Positions 1-11,600 of a stretch of 64,000 nucleotides of DNA are shown here, one piece after another. The DNA comes from Anseranas semipalmata (lineage: Eukaryota; Chordata; Aves; Anseriformes; Anseranatidae): positions 243,611 to 307,610 of the forward strand of contig VXAA01000967.1 in NCBI GenBank assembly GCA_013399115.1, in the 5' to 3' direction. The translations under genes and the position numbers were made by a program. The notes beneath the pieces are model-generated. The model saw only the letters and a program-made list of their open reading frames with translations, was not told the origin of the DNA and did no database searches. Positions within the stretch are counted from its first letter, which is position 1, and each line of letters begins with the position of its first letter.

Positions 1-202
1 ATGGAGGGAGCTCGTCTGTCTTGTATCGCCCTTTCCTAGCTGAAGGAGGACCCGACGAGCGGAGCAGATACCGGGTGCGCTCAGCTCTGCTTGTGTGTTG
101 CCCATTACGCAGGAGAGAAGCGCGTGGCTGCGGGTTGGAATCCCCGCAGGATGTGTGTCCCTGGATGTGCCCTTGTGCTGCAAGTCCTTACGCCGTGACA
201 GT
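1..202. other. Unique sequence before the first CR1
   Basis: Moderately GC-rich, with several CpGs between about 45 and 195. Short open frames exist on both strands, but they are under 70 codons, lack recognisable motifs and show no convincing paired splice sites. The stretch ends where the CR1 3' tail begins. It could be the edge of a small CpG islet cut by the window boundary. No gene is recognised. Confidence 0.5.
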
Positions 203-540
203 CATAGAATCCTAGAATGGCCTGGGTTGAAAAGGACCTTAAAGACCATCTGGTTTCAACCCCCCTGCTCTGGGCAGGGTTGCCAACCACTAGAGCAGGC
301 TGCCCAGCGCCACATCCAGCCTGGCCTTGAATGCCTCCAGGGATGGGGCATCCACAACCTCTCTGGGCAACCTGTTCCAGTGCCTCACCACCCTCTGAGT
401 GAAAAACTTCCTCCTAATATCCAACCTAAATCTCCCCTGTCTTAGTTTGAAACCATTCCCCCTTGTCCTATCGCTATCAACGTGTGTAAACAGGCGTTCC
501 CCCTCCTGTTTATACGCTCCAAAGGGACAAAGTCCCCTCT
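203..540 (-). mobile_element. CR1 LINE, 5'-truncated 3' end
   Basis: Read on the minus strand, this is the last 250-340 bp of a chicken-repeat-1 (CR1) retrotransposon. It holds the end of ORF2, then a short 3' UTR with the typical text CTGCCCAGAGCAGGGGGGTT, then the CR1 tail built from an 8-bp unit of the ATTCTATG/ATTCTAGG type rather than poly(A). CR1 copies are normally cut at the 5' end by incomplete reverse transcription, which fits the loss of similarity near 530-540. The reading frame is unbroken and the UTR closely matches the copy at 23.2 kb, so this is a relatively young insertion. It cannot move by itself because the endonuclease and most of the reverse transcriptase are missing. 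Confidence 0.93.
290..540 (-). pseudogene. C-terminal remnant of CR1 ORF2 protein
   Basis: The frame is open from 565 down to a stop just below 290 and encodes 91 residues from its first start-type codon. From about residue 10 on it matches the C-terminal tail of CR1 ORF2p (endonuclease plus reverse transcriptase). The landmarks in order are an AYK..GERLF segment, [10 protein letters not shown], and the strongly conserved [22 protein letters not shown] block ending in FKARLD. This tail lies beyond the reverse-transcriptase palm, and no catalytic residue is present. The first nine or so residues do not look like CR1 and are probably read from host DNA past the truncation point. No promoter is visible and a functional product is not expected; it is a dead fragment that has not yet acquired a stop or frameshift. 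Confidence 0.9.
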
Positions 541-663
541 TTTCAAACTCCTGGTTATGTGACAATACCTGGCTGTGCTCAGTAGCTGGGTGGTCACTGG
601 GAAAGAAAAAAAAAATCTTTTTTGTCCAGAAAGTAATAGGGACAAGGACTTCCGCAAGCCGCA
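541..663. other. CR1 5' flank, A-rich tract
   Basis: Host sequence next to the CR1 truncation point, with a short A-rich tract around 603-615. Nothing else is recognised. Confidence 0.4.
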
Positions 664-698
664 GAAGTCTTCATTCGTAAGAAGTCTTCATTCGTAAG
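664..698. repeat. 17-bp perfect tandem duplication
   Basis: The unit GAAGTCTTCATTCGTAA occurs twice back to back without mismatch, and the first two bases of a third unit follow. It sits about 125 bp outside the CR1 truncation point. The perfect match suggests a recent slippage or repair event. It is too short to be a minisatellite. Confidence 0.9.
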
Positions 699-1924
699 AG
701 TGTTCTCAGGGTTTAGAAGTTCTAGGATGCATTATTAGAAGACTCAGTAACAGTTCTGCACATTTCTTCTTTTCCTCTTTCCTCTGCAAGCTGAATCTGG
801 AAACTTATCACCACTTAAGAACTGAAAGAATCCTTCCCTTCTTTTGCCCTCTGGGAATTAGAATTTTGTCACCAACTTAAAGCCATTCAAAACCTGGTCC
901 TTCATCCCACTGTAAGCACTTTTCAATAGTAAAACCAGCAAAAATGTGACTTACACAGGTTGTAGATTCCACAAGACAATGCCAAAATTTGCTGATTTCC
1001 AGAAGAAACTGGTAATAGGAAATACTTCGAAGAAGCACATGATTTATCTGTGGGACAAGTGGTTGTTAACTACTATTGATGTTAGAAACTCAGTAGAATT
1101 CCAAGAAGGAAATTTTGTGGGAGCAACTGAAGCAATCCAAAACATCACAAAACAACAAAACGCCTGTGCTTTAGGGCTGCAGCAAAGCTCTAAGAGGTGG
1201 CAGCCCGTCAGAGGTTTGCTCTGTGGGCAGGTTATTTCTATCAATTTATGCTCTAGGCTTTATCACAGTTTCACCTGGAACATTCAGCTAGTTTCAGTGA
1301 CGTTTGCAGGAAATGTTCTAGATCTCTGACATACTCCTTCATGGCAAATACCAGGTTTCTAAGTAGCCAAGTTTTCAGCTGAAGCAAGGTAGTGGTACCC
1401 AAATGGCACTACAGACTGATGTAACAAGTTCCTAGTGAGGTACTCTGAAAGATTTTTCCAGGCTGATGCAGCAAAATTTGGTAGGAAATGTTCCACTTTT
1501 AGTTAAGAGATAGAACAAGAAGAAGAAGAAGAGGGGAAAAAAAGCCTTGGGTGATATTGCAGAGGAAAAAGAAGCGAAAAGTAGAAATTGCCTGGTGTTT
1601 GCCTTGCTGTACAGCTTCAGTGGTTCCTTGTAGGTTCCCGTGCATGATCAAGGTATTCTGTTAATGCACACCTGGCCTTTCTGGAGACCTGTCCATTTTC
1701 TTGCTCCTTGCTCTTGGTCATCACCAATTTCTAAGATTAAAACAGGCATGTGAATACTGTTGTTTTACAATTTACTTTAACTATACTTACTTTAAACTTT
1801 ACATTTAAGATTTTTGTGATACTAGTTGTAATACTTACAGTGAGGCTTTTGGGATCTCTTAGGGATGTTTAAATTTAATGTGTTTTTTTCTTAATTTCGC
1901 ACAGTACTTACAGTTAACAGCCAG
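699..1924. other. Unique AT-leaning DNA, no gene recognised
   Basis: Mostly AT-leaning unique sequence. A plus-strand frame of 127 codons (946-1329) is open, but its start region, composition and content match no family I know, and its length is expected by chance in 64 kb. A short (AAG)5 run lies at 1517-1533. The AT-rich part at 1740-1830 shows no further structure. Confidence 0.5.
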
Positions 1925-2180
1925 CGTAGCACTCGGCTGCGTGTCGCGGTTGTGCTGTGGTGCCTCAGGCTGGGCGCTTTGGCTCGGCCCGTCGCACAGC
2001 TCGTGTTCCCGTAACCACCCGGGGGATCTCGTCCCTGCGTTAGCTTGCGTCTGGCCAAGCGGCCGCTCAGCGCAGCAGCGGGCGGCAGGGAGCCCGGGCG
2101 GCACCAGCTCACCGCCCGCGCCTCGCCTGGGCCTGCGGGTCCTCGTAGCTCCCTGCTTCTCAGGCAGTGCCTGGGCGCTG
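1925..2180. other. CpG-rich islet with a NotI site
   Basis: I count about 29 CpG dinucleotides in 250 bp, against near depletion in the flanks. A NotI site (GCGGCCGC) lies at 2059-2066. The open frames crossing it on both strands are explained by the low stop-codon density of GC-rich DNA. It could be a small orphan CpG island or a product of GC-biased gene conversion. No core-promoter element is evident. Confidence 0.55.
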
Positions 2181-4240
2181 GCATCTCAGGAGAACGAGCT
2201 TTGTGTAGTGAGGGATGCGTCCTGCCCAACGTGCCGCCAGAAGAGGTCTGTGTTGATTATGGAAAACATTTATCTAAAGATGCTGATGGAAAAATACGAA
2301 GAGTAAAAGTTAACCAGGAGACATTGAGCAAACAAAATACACATCGAGCTCTCAGTTCTCATCCTGTCACTTTTTCAGAACAGCTCTTTTGTCCCTAATG
2401 CCATTTCTGTCTTCATTCTTACCCATTTGGGTGCTCCAAATGGTGTATCGATGTCTTGATTCAATATGAAATTATTGCTTTGTATTGGGGAGCAGTTAAA
2501 ATCCCAGTGAAGCATGCAAAGAAGAAAGATTATGGGCCAAACTGCGTTCCTAGCTGTGTTTTCCAAAAGCCCTGCAATTTGGGTGGAATGGCTGGATCTT
2601 CCTTGCCTAAGTGCGTCTCACAAGACTGTACCCAGCAATGCTGTTACCGGGGTTCTGCCTAATGAAAAGCCATGACCTGGGTTACAGACGAGTTCAGGTT
2701 CTCTCAGGAAGCAGAAGGTTTCAGAAACTTCAGAGGAGATGAGTCGTGGTGGTTACAGGACAATAGGTGGAAGCATGCCCCATGCAGAGGGCAGAGCGGC
2801 CGCTTCATTCCCCACCTCTGCTGACTGCCTCCTCGCGCCCTGCCCAAGCTGGAGGCCCCGCTGGAAGAGATGCGAGAGGGCTGTCCGGACGGCAAGAAGA
2901 TCTCGGCGTATGACTGGTCTTTTTTGCCTGCCCGTCTGGGGTTTGCTGCCTTGCATCACTGGCAGGAGGGGAAGGCGAAATGGATTTTGTGTTCTCTGGT
3001 TTTAGTTACAGTTTTCATTATTGAAGTAACCAGGAAAATATTCCTGTAATAAAAACAAAAGCTGAAACCAGAATATACTCTTATATACTGGATCTCTCTT
3101 CTCAAACTACTGAAAGTGCTATTTCATCTAAAATAGTCTGAAACTTACGGGTTGTGCCTAAGAGGGTACCACAGTTTGTGGTAAATCTAGAAAAATGGAA
3201 CAAAGAGCTGGGGAAGTGCGATTTATCCAGGCACACTGGTTTTCCACATCAGCTTATTTGGCAGAAGATTCTAATTTCTGGAAGGGCAGCTTCAAAACCA
3301 GAAGGGTAATGGAACAGAAGGACTGACAACGTGTTCTCTGAATGAGATGGAAAAAAGGGTATAAAGCAACAAACTGGATTAAAGAAGGAAAAACAATGTT
3401 TTGGTATTAATTCTCGTGGTTTTTATGTTGTCTGACTGTACTACTAGAAAGCAGTATTTGCCTAGATTTGCATCCTATCGATTTTGTCAGTAAAGGAGGA
3501 AAAATGATCCTGCAAGTTAGAGCGCTGGTCTAACTAAATTCCCATAGCCACAAAGGTGAGTTGTTGACGCGTAAGGCCAGCTTTGTCTGTTTCTGAGAAA
3601 TTTATAATTTTCTCCTTTCTTCCAAACTTAGCTGCAGTTTTCAAATAATCTTTTAAAAAAGACAAGTTCAAGAACAGTAATGAAGATGTTAATTATCTGG
3701 ATTAGAAAGATTGTAATGGAGCAGGCAAGTTTTATTAATGGTTCTGTTCCTTGGTGTGTTATGTTGTTTTCACTTGTATTCCCTTGGACATAAAATTAAA
3801 AATGAACCATTCAAGTTAATTAACACTAACTATCACTACTTTGTACTTTACTAGCACTTAACTTTAAACTTGTAGGACCGAGAGCCGTTCTTTTGGCCTC
3901 ATTACACAGCCTGTCATAGATTGACTCCTGAAAGTAGTTTTTTTCAGGTTTTGAGAGACTGTTCAACCTACATGCAACATGTTTTCCATGTACTCGAGTA
4001 TTTTCTTTGAAAAATAGGATTTGGCGAGCAATCCTTAAAACAACTGCTTGATGAGAAGCTTTCATCTTTATTTTTTTTTATCATCATACTATCCGTTGGC
4101 TGTATTTGCTGTGGTCTGTTGGATGCAGCTGGGTTAGTTAGGCTTTTGTGAAGATCTCTGCCAGGGTGGTGCTGGTGCACGCAGGACCATGAAAATGTCT
4201 TGCTGATGGAGATCGGGTAGCAGCTGTCTGCATGGAGTGT
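2181..4240. other. Unique DNA with one small CpG islet
   Basis: Contains a minor GC islet at about 2790-2910 with a NotI site at 2796-2803. The rest is AT-leaning without recognisable genes or repeats. A frame at 2220-2400 reads a lysine-rich stretch that looks superficially protein-like but has no family match or flanking splice pair. A 5-bp stem at 3516-3533 resembles a tRNA D-arm but the rest of a tRNA is missing. Confidence 0.45.
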
Positions 4241-4244
4241 GTTG

Positions 4245-4392
4245 GGGTTGGCTTTCCAGGGGTGGGTGCCCCCTCCTGGCAGTGCCCAGGGCCAGGCTGG
4301 GTGGGCTTGGGGCAGCCTGGGCTGGTGGCAGGGGTTGTGCCCATGGCAGGGGTGGCACTGGGGGGGCTCTGAGCTCCCTGCCGGCCCAAACC
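4245..4392 (+). repeat. G-rich block with G-quadruplex motif
   Basis: The plus strand is strongly G-skewed, with many runs of 3-7 G. Positions 4299-4321 fit the canonical G3+ N1-7 pattern: GGG, T, GGG, CTT, GGGG, CAGCCT, GGG. Further G runs follow to 4370. The strand asymmetry also creates long open frames on both strands (for example minus 4872-4138), which are by-products. It could form a G4 in single-stranded DNA or RNA. Confidence 0.6.
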
Positions 4393-5984
4393 CGCCCGTG
4401 GTTCTGTGATCTTTGGTGTATGAAGTCTGGTGAAGTTCTCCAGTCTGTTCAGGAAGGGTGCATAATACTTTCCAGGCACAGCCCAGCATTGAAAAAGAGC
4501 TTCATAGCTGTGAATTTGTGTAAGATGAATTGGCTTAGACACAGTTGGAGAGTGTTGCGAATAACAGTACATTTGACAAAAAAGGAAAATAGTGATGCTT
4601 TGCATCAACAAGATGGATTCCTCAGCTTGCGCATCTGAATCAGTTCCTTCTACAAGGCAGAATTCCCTGCTGCTGAGGTAAACCCCCTGAGGGATGGAGG
4701 GGGGCAGGCAGGAGCTGCAGGAAATCTTCTTCAAGTGCAGCAGAAGCAGCATTTCAAAGACTTGCGTTAAGAGCCCATCTGAAGCTGGGCAAAAAAGGGA
4801 ACTTGCTTTACTCTTGGTTTTGAAAGAGTTTGGATAGCTTCTTTTCCACTTTGTCTTCAGAAAATACAACAATTTATTTGGTAAATTGGGAATATCACGT
4901 ATAATTTTGTTCTAATGTGTGACTTGTTTTGTAATTGTGTAGATATACATGAGAGATTCCAATTTTATCTTAAGATTCATGAGTGATAGAAATTCATGCT
5001 GCAAAGCACGTTGTGTGAGTCTGTTGCTGACAGTTGATTAAATATCTGGACTTCATGTGCTTAATATAATGGCTATGTGAAGGAAGGATTAAAAAAACCC
5101 AAACCTTCAAATATTGACTGTCTGCTATATTAAAATTGGAAAAGTCAAAGGGATATGATAGTTATGCAGTAGCAGATGATTGAGGAATACACAAGAGCGC
5201 TGGAGAGAACTGAAACCACTGACTTGGTCATGTTATTTTTAGCAGTGTGTGGATGAACAGTAAGGGAAAACGTGGGACATTTCCTTTGCTAGCATAATGT
5301 TTTGGAAAGGCCTAAGCATCCTGCGGAAACGAAGAGGAAATCCTTAAAATTGAGATGGAGCTGGCTGGTGGAGAGGTCAATTGCAATTTAGTCTGGTCTC
5401 TAAGAAAGCAGTAGGTAAGGCTAGAAAGAAGTTTTCCAGTACATTTATGAATGAAAAAGCGTGAATGACAGGAGCGTAAAAGTTGGCTTTCCCAGTTACA
5501 AAACTTGCGTGGCACAAATAATGTTTACTGAGGCAGAATCAGTTAAAAATAACAGTACTGCCACTTTTTTGTGTTGAGTAAGGTGCTCTCCTCAAAGCCA
5601 TTCGTAAATCTTTTTGGTCAAGTCAATGCAACGCTGGTCAGGGAGAGGCAGAGCACTCGTGTCGTTCCCTGGGGAGCTGGCTGCATCACCGCAGCTGTGT
5701 GCTTCTCCCTCCCTTCGCAGCTAACCTGTTGTAAGATTCTTCTTACGCAGGCCAGCCATTCAGGAGAGGGCTTCCATCCCTGTGACTCAAGGGATGTTTT
5801 CTTGAAACAAGCATTTTTGAAATTTTGTGTGAATTATTTTGTGTGTATGTGTCTTTTTCCCTTGCACACACAACCAGTTGTTGTACTCAAAAGCTTTAAT
5901 CCGTGGCTTCCATGAAACCAAAACATTAAAATGATGTGGGAGAAACTTTGCTGGGTATTTGACACATCTGGAAGTAGGAAGTGT

Positions 5985-6001
5985 AAAAAAAAAAAAAAAA
6001 A
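5985..6001 (+). repeat. A17 homopolymer run
   Basis: Seventeen A in a row with no retrogene or SINE body recognisable upstream. Probably a slippage-grown run. Confidence 0.9.
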
Positions 6002-6230
6002 TCTTGGTAGTGGTGATGTACCTGCGGTTGTTTCACTAGTCCTAGTGTTAGGTTTTCGCTTATTTAATGGTTACAACCCTCTGTTTGTAGGAGAGAGCAC
6101 ATGACTTACTGGCTGCTCTCTGACGTTTAGGTGAAAAAGTATATGCCTGAACTTTCAAATACTTGAAAACTTGGGGTGAATGCGTATTTTTAGAAGTGCT
6201 TTTAATTTTTAGTGACATCTTTAAAATAAT

Positions 6231-6248
6231 AAAAAAAAAAAAAAAAAA
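6231..6248 (+). repeat. A18 homopolymer run
   Basis: Eighteen A in a row, followed by AG-rich sequence. It lies only 229 bp after another A run. No retrocopied gene is recognisable in front of either. Confidence 0.9.
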
Positions 6249-7980
6249 GAAAAAGGATATGATAGTAGGGGAACAGATGGAAACCAAGTCATTCATCTCC
6301 TAGCCTTTATGGTTCAGGAGATCAGCTAGAATCTGTATGTGCTTTTTGGTTTGGGGCAGAGTATTTGTATTCCTTTTGGCCTCTTCACCCAGAGGAGACA
6401 GTGAGGGGCCCGATTCCAATCTCTTGATAATTTTGCATTATCCAAGTTCTCTGGAGAGTTTTTTCCATGAGAAGTCAGCTAATTTCCCCTTTGTATGCAA
6501 GGGGACATGAACACCAGACAGAAGTATGCGAAGGGAAGCAAAGACAGCCCTGCATTTCCAACATGAGCCGATTTTATTTTAGCAAACCTTAATATGATCT
6601 TGAATTTTAAGGTCATCCGAAATTAGGTGGAGTAACAGATGCCACCACCAAAGAAACGCAGAAGGTTTTCAGTAAATGCTTTCATCTTTCTATCTGTGAA
6701 CGTGGTTTGCTGTCGGATTCTTCGCTGGGTTACGAGTGGGAATTGCCGTCCCGCTCTGCAAGGGGGAAGGGGCCCCGTGTTGGGATGACGGGCAGCGATC
6801 GGCGCGGCTGCGGCCTCAGCGGGCTTGTAACTGCAGGAACTGGGCCTAAACTGGGCCAAGGCCACAAATTTCACTGGAAAAAAGCGTGGATTAGGAGATG
6901 AAACGTACGAACTAGAGATATTAAGTTCCATTATTTCTCTAATATTATAGTTTTCATCAAATACATTGTATATATGGATTTGTAATTTAAATGAATGGGA
7001 ATGGTATAGCGCCCATGTAAGTCTTTGTACGGATCGCCATACAGCTAATAGGAACTGCTCAGAGAAAATAAGACAAAGCTAGCTTGTAGTCCATGTTATG
7101 TGCTTTTTGCTCAATTCCAAGCAGCTTCTGTAGTTTAATTCATTTTTTGACTTGAAGCTAATTTTAACTGCAATTTCCAAACTGTCACGGCATGAGAGAA
7201 TTAAACCTTTTGCCATCAGTGTTGCCAACTGTAGAAAAATTACTCTTCTGATCTCTTCAGCATACCCCTACAATACAGTAATTCTGCAGAATGCTGAGGG
7301 CAGGAGGGAAGAGAGTTCTGCAGGAGCAAGAAGGAAGAGACTGAACGTGCTGAGAACCCTAGCTGAACTCCTTTAAAACGAAGAGCAAAATTAATCTTGT
7401 TTGTTAGTATTGGATCCTGAGTCTGGCCGTTGTTTGCTGCCTAAAAGTGGACGTGAAATACTCTTCTCTGTTTCTTGATCCTAACAAGGGATCGCTGCTA
7501 TTGCTCTTACAACAGTTCTTGGGGTGCTGAAGTCTGAATGACGCTCCTGATGCAAGTTGGGGTGCAAAAACCCCTGTGCTTCCACGGTCAGATTCCCGTT
7601 GCTGTTGATTGCGTTCTTCCCAACGCTGAGGTCTGTGTGGTTCCAGGTGTCATGGAGGGTAAGGAAAACAAGGAGACAGCGAGTGCCAAGAGTTAGCACG
7701 TGCATACTTAAACATCTTTCTGTTCATTGACTTTCTTTACGTTTTGAGGGCTTTATTTTGCAACCTTAATTTAAGTAAGTCATTTATATGAAGTTGTGAA
7801 CTTTTTCACCATTAGGCTTCTGATGAGCAGGACAGGTGTATGAAGTATGAATGTGTAGCATAAAAAGGACTACTGAAGATTTAGAAACAAATTGTACCTA
7901 TGCACTAATGAGTTGCTCTGTTCAGGATCGATGTATATGTTGGCTATCCTTTTAAAAGGAAACCTTCGGCTGCCAAATTT

Positions 7981-8002
7981 AAAAAAAAAAAAAAAAAAAA
8001 AA
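7981..8002 (+). repeat. A22 homopolymer run
   Basis: Twenty-two A in a row directly after TTT. No processed pseudogene is recognisable upstream. The length makes it a likely polymorphic site and a possible sequencing-error site. Confidence 0.9.
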
Positions 8003-8399
8003 GCTCAAAATTTCTAGCTGTTTTCAAAGCTCAGTTTGTGATGAAGGAGAATGAACAATGTTCATTAATACAAATTTGAAATATATAATGGTATGTAATT
8101 AAATAATGATCTCTTTTTAAGCCAAAGACTTCATAAGAGCATGGCCTTCAAGTTCGAAACCTAATCGGAAAGCAATTTACAGAAGTATTTCTTATGTAAC
8201 AATTATTTAAAGCTTCCACTGTGTAATTGAGTTTTGTATCCTTGACAAGGGAGGATAAACGGTTCCTGAAAAAGCTCCTCGTATGGCTAGCAGCATACCG
8301 AGAGTAATTAGAGCGCTAGTTAGGCAAATGTCACACGGAAGCTGCCTCTACTGGAGCTTTATTGAACGAAGAAGCTGCTGGGTTGTGCAGCACAAACGG

Positions 8400-8695
8400 T
8401 CGCGGTGTGAACTGCTGAAGGAGATCCTGGCCGTGTGGGTGCTGAGCCCCCTGCGCGTGCTTCTCGTTGGGGCCCAAGGGACGAGAGCAGAGCTGTGGGG
8501 CACGTGGAGTTCTCGGCGTGTGGAGCGGCGTGAAAGCCTGTGCGGGGCTGGCTGCACGCTGTGCGGGGCTGGCTGCGCGCTGTGCCGCGGCTGGCGGCAG
8601 GACGGGACCAGCTGGGGAGCAGCAGCCGCGGGGCCGAGCGTGGTGCTGCGCAGCGCCGCTCTGTGCACCGTCACCTGCGGCCCCGAGAGCAAACG
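8400..8695. other. CpG-rich islet
   Basis: GC-rich, CpG-dense islet with abrupt edges to AT-leaning DNA. It contains the 21-bp tandem repeat at 8539-8601. Several overlapping frames on both strands are open (up to 212 codons, minus 8969-8331), which is expected when stops are rare. None shows a known domain. An A14 run follows at 8804-8817. Confidence 0.55.
8539..8601 (+). repeat. 21-bp tandem repeat, three copies
   Basis: Copies 8539-8559 and 8560-8580 differ at one base (CACGC against CGCGC). Copy 8581-8601 is diverged but in register (GCCGCGGCTGGCGG). The unit is a multiple of three, so any frame through it would repeat seven residues. The repeat probably grew by slippage inside the GC islet. 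Confidence 0.85.
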
Positions 8696-11600
8696 CTGGA
8701 ATTAAAGAAATGATTTCAGGGTTAGCTCGTGGGGGCTTGTGTTCTGTAGGGTGCAGGAGAACAGCAGCCGGTAGGTGTGAATGGGATAAAGGTTTTTCAA
8801 AACAAAAAAAAAAAAAAGAGAGAAGGAGACAAAATGGGAAAGGATGGGAAGAGGTGGGGGCCAGAAGAGGCAGTGCTGCCCGCACACAAGGCACGCTCTG
8901 CAGTCCTGCCAGGCCTGGGCCTCGGGCAGCGTTCTGCTTTGGGTGGCTTCCTTCCTCCTTCCCAACCACCTCTTGCTTTGTCCCACTGTTGTTTCATTTC
9001 TTTTTAAATACGCTACGTTGCCTAGCTTCTCTGGCAGCGTAGAGTCATGATAACTAATCCTTGTAGCATATGTATCCCACAGCAGTGTCTCTGACGGGCT
9101 TCAGCGTAGATACGTGTTGACCCACGTGCCTATTAACGTATCTGCTGTACTATAGGGTAGCTGCCTATGGATGAAATCAGAAGCTCAATACTAGTCAGAG
9201 TGACTTCTGTTCATGTTTTACTCATACGGACTTAGTGTTTTTATTTATGAAAAATAGTCATATGTATATTAAAAAAACACGGAATATTCACAAATGGCAC
9301 CAAAAATCTTGTTGGGCAAGGTGTGCTGTACAATAACTCCATAGCATTTCCTCAGCTGTTAGTCATCTCTTGTGAAAGGAAAAAAAAATCTAGCACATCT
9401 AAATAATTGCCTCAGATCAGGTTGGTTTTATCTTAAAATGCAAGTCTGTGTATGTGGGCATAAAAAAAAGTTTTGTAACTCTGTAATCTTTTTTCAGTAT
9501 CGTGAATTTCCAGATTGCGGCTGTTGGGAGAAGGATGGCTTGCCGTGCAGGTCTGTGGAGCATCGCTTGCCACTGGTCTTTAAGAACCAGTTAATCAGGT
9601 CCCGTCAGGAGAGATCAATGCGGTCAGTATTGCCCTGCGGCTATGACAGGGAATTTCTGGAAGTGTCTTTATTTTGCGTGATTAATTTCTCGCACTTTTA
9701 GCAGGCTGATCTCTTCTCGTTCCGCGTGTGCTAGGATCCTCCTGTTGCTGCTGTTGTCCTTCCTAACCGGTACCCTCGCTGACCCAAGATGGCACTGTGG
9801 TCAAAGTTGTCTCCCTCTGTAGCGAGGTACCACAGCTGGCGCGGCTGGTTGTGAACAGAAAGCTGCAATCTTAAACAGGATTTTGTTTTTCCTTGCAGTG
9901 AGTCTGTCAAAGTGCCACCTACATACCCCCTTAAGGCTGAGGGCATTTGTGCTTTTTGCTTACAGAGGCACATGCTACACATCCCACGGTGGTTCATCTC
10001 GTGGCACTCCCTTACTGTGGGAACTGAGGCAGCAGTGCTGAAACGTTTTTGTGATGTGATGCACCTTGAGACTATCGTCACTGTGTGAATTAGTAAATAG
10101 GGCGCCTGCCTACTTCTGGAGTAGTTTTCTCAGTTTTAACTTTGTATTTTGAATCCCTCTGGCAGACGAGTAACAGACCAGTTAATCTCAGCTGGGACAC
10201 CTCGGTGCACGCGGGGTGATTCTGCCTTGCAAGCTGAGCACTTGGCAGGTTGCAGGGCAGTTACCTCTTCTTGTACAGGCGAAGATGGCATCAAGGCTGG
10301 TGTGGCGGGTGCTGTCCTGCTGAGGGATGATGCTGATCCCCTACTTCACGTAGAATAACCTGTTTCTGATCCCATGCATGAAACTCGCAATGCATCGAAG
10401 CTGTTCGCTTGTACTCGCAGACGGAAGCAATGAATGGTGACGAAGCTGCTTAATACATGTATTTTAAAAACGTTCCCGTGAGGGTTCAGGACACAGGTGC
10501 GTGTGCTTGCACGAGGGCTGGCGCGTGGGTTATGCTGACCAGCTCGGTTGGGAGCTTGGCTGACAGGCTGCTGGTCGTGCTCCAGCCGCTCACAGTGCGA
10601 GTGGCCGCTGCTGCTGGGAGGCACTTCAGCGTGGTACCAGGTACCTGCGCAGTGCTCTAAAAGTGGCGGTGAGCGAGAGCTCGGTGTGGTTTTAGTGACA
10701 GGGAATGGACACCGTAACTGCATAGCGCAAAGCCCCGTGTTGTGAATGCATCCATTGTGTCAGTCACGAAGGATTCTGTTCTTGTTTAAATCAGCAGAAA
10801 AACGAGGTTCAGGTTCCAAAACCAAACCCATTGATGTATCTTTCTGCTGGCTTCAGTGGGTTTGGACAATGCTTGGAAAAGTGTATTTTATCTATGTATC
10901 TTGCATTAAGCAGCTGTGACAGATGTTCTTTACAGCTCCATTAGCAGTTTCCTTCACATTCAGTTCACAGCACTGCAGTTCAGTATGCTTTCTCAAAAGT
11001 GGGTGTGTAGTATTGGGGAAAATCCAGCTTGGGGTTCATATATATGTACTGTAGCATTCCTAATTCTGTGAAAATGTTTGCTGACTTGCATATTGTTTTA
11101 ATAAGCAGAGCAAACTAAGAATTGTTTTCTTCTGTGAAGTGATTTAAAGACAAGGTTATGCCTGTTGATTTTCCTGAAGCGATTTTATACTGCTTTCGTG
11201 TGTTTCCAAGAGTCTGCGTTTTTCTTTTGGTCAACACTAGTATCCCACAGTTTTTAATCTAGAGATATAATCATGTTTAAAAGCAATTTAAATATCTAGA
11301 ATTTCAGTCATTCAACTTTGAAATACTTTGCCTGTGAAAATTGCATTGTAAACTGAAGGAGCAGGTACTCCAAGTAGCATAACGGGATTGCCATAGATAG
11401 CTTATTGAGAAGCAGTGGAACAATGGTTTGAAACGGCGCGTTCCTGTTATTGCTAATACACCTGCAAACCATGCAGTTTTGGTTCAGCATAATCCCAGAT
11501 CTCAGCTTCAGTGGATTGACTTTAAAACCAATAATTGATTTGAATAGAAATGAGAAATAAATGAGCTAGGTTTAATCCAGAGTTCAAACAAAACGGCTAT

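Larger units (their letters stand above)
4393..8395. other. Unique AT-leaning DNA, no gene recognised
   Basis: Apart from three A runs (listed separately), I see no repeat family, exon or RNA gene. A small GC rise at 6720-6840 holds a few CpGs. The interval is typical of avian intergenic or intronic DNA. Minus frame 4872-4138 (244 codons) starts here and runs into the G-rich block; it has no recognisable domain. Confidence 0.45.

Noticed and set aside
2220..2400. Lysine-rich frame ending near 2397 and a Cys-rich SCPTCRQKR in another register
   Set aside because: Looks protein-like, but the registers overlap, there is no splice pair and no family is recognised.
3516..3533. tRNA D-arm-like stem with an A-box-like loop
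   Set aside because: No anticodon arm, T-arm B box or acceptor stem in the following 80 bases.
4138..4872. 244-codon minus-strand open frame
   Set aside because: Half of it is the complement of a G-skewed block; no domain; begins with a non-ATG-like context and has no splice support.
5985..8002. A17, A18 and A22 runs as tails of processed pseudogenes or SINEs
   Set aside because: No recognisable gene or SINE body precedes any of them and no target duplication was seen.
8331..9042. Overlapping 212- and 191-codon frames on opposite strands
   Set aside because: Compositional, helped by a 21-bp repeat whose period is a multiple of three; both strands cannot sensibly be coding.
9498..9700. Acceptor-like TTTTTTCAG followed by about 67 open codons
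   Set aside because: No near-consensus donor ends the frame and the product has no family match.
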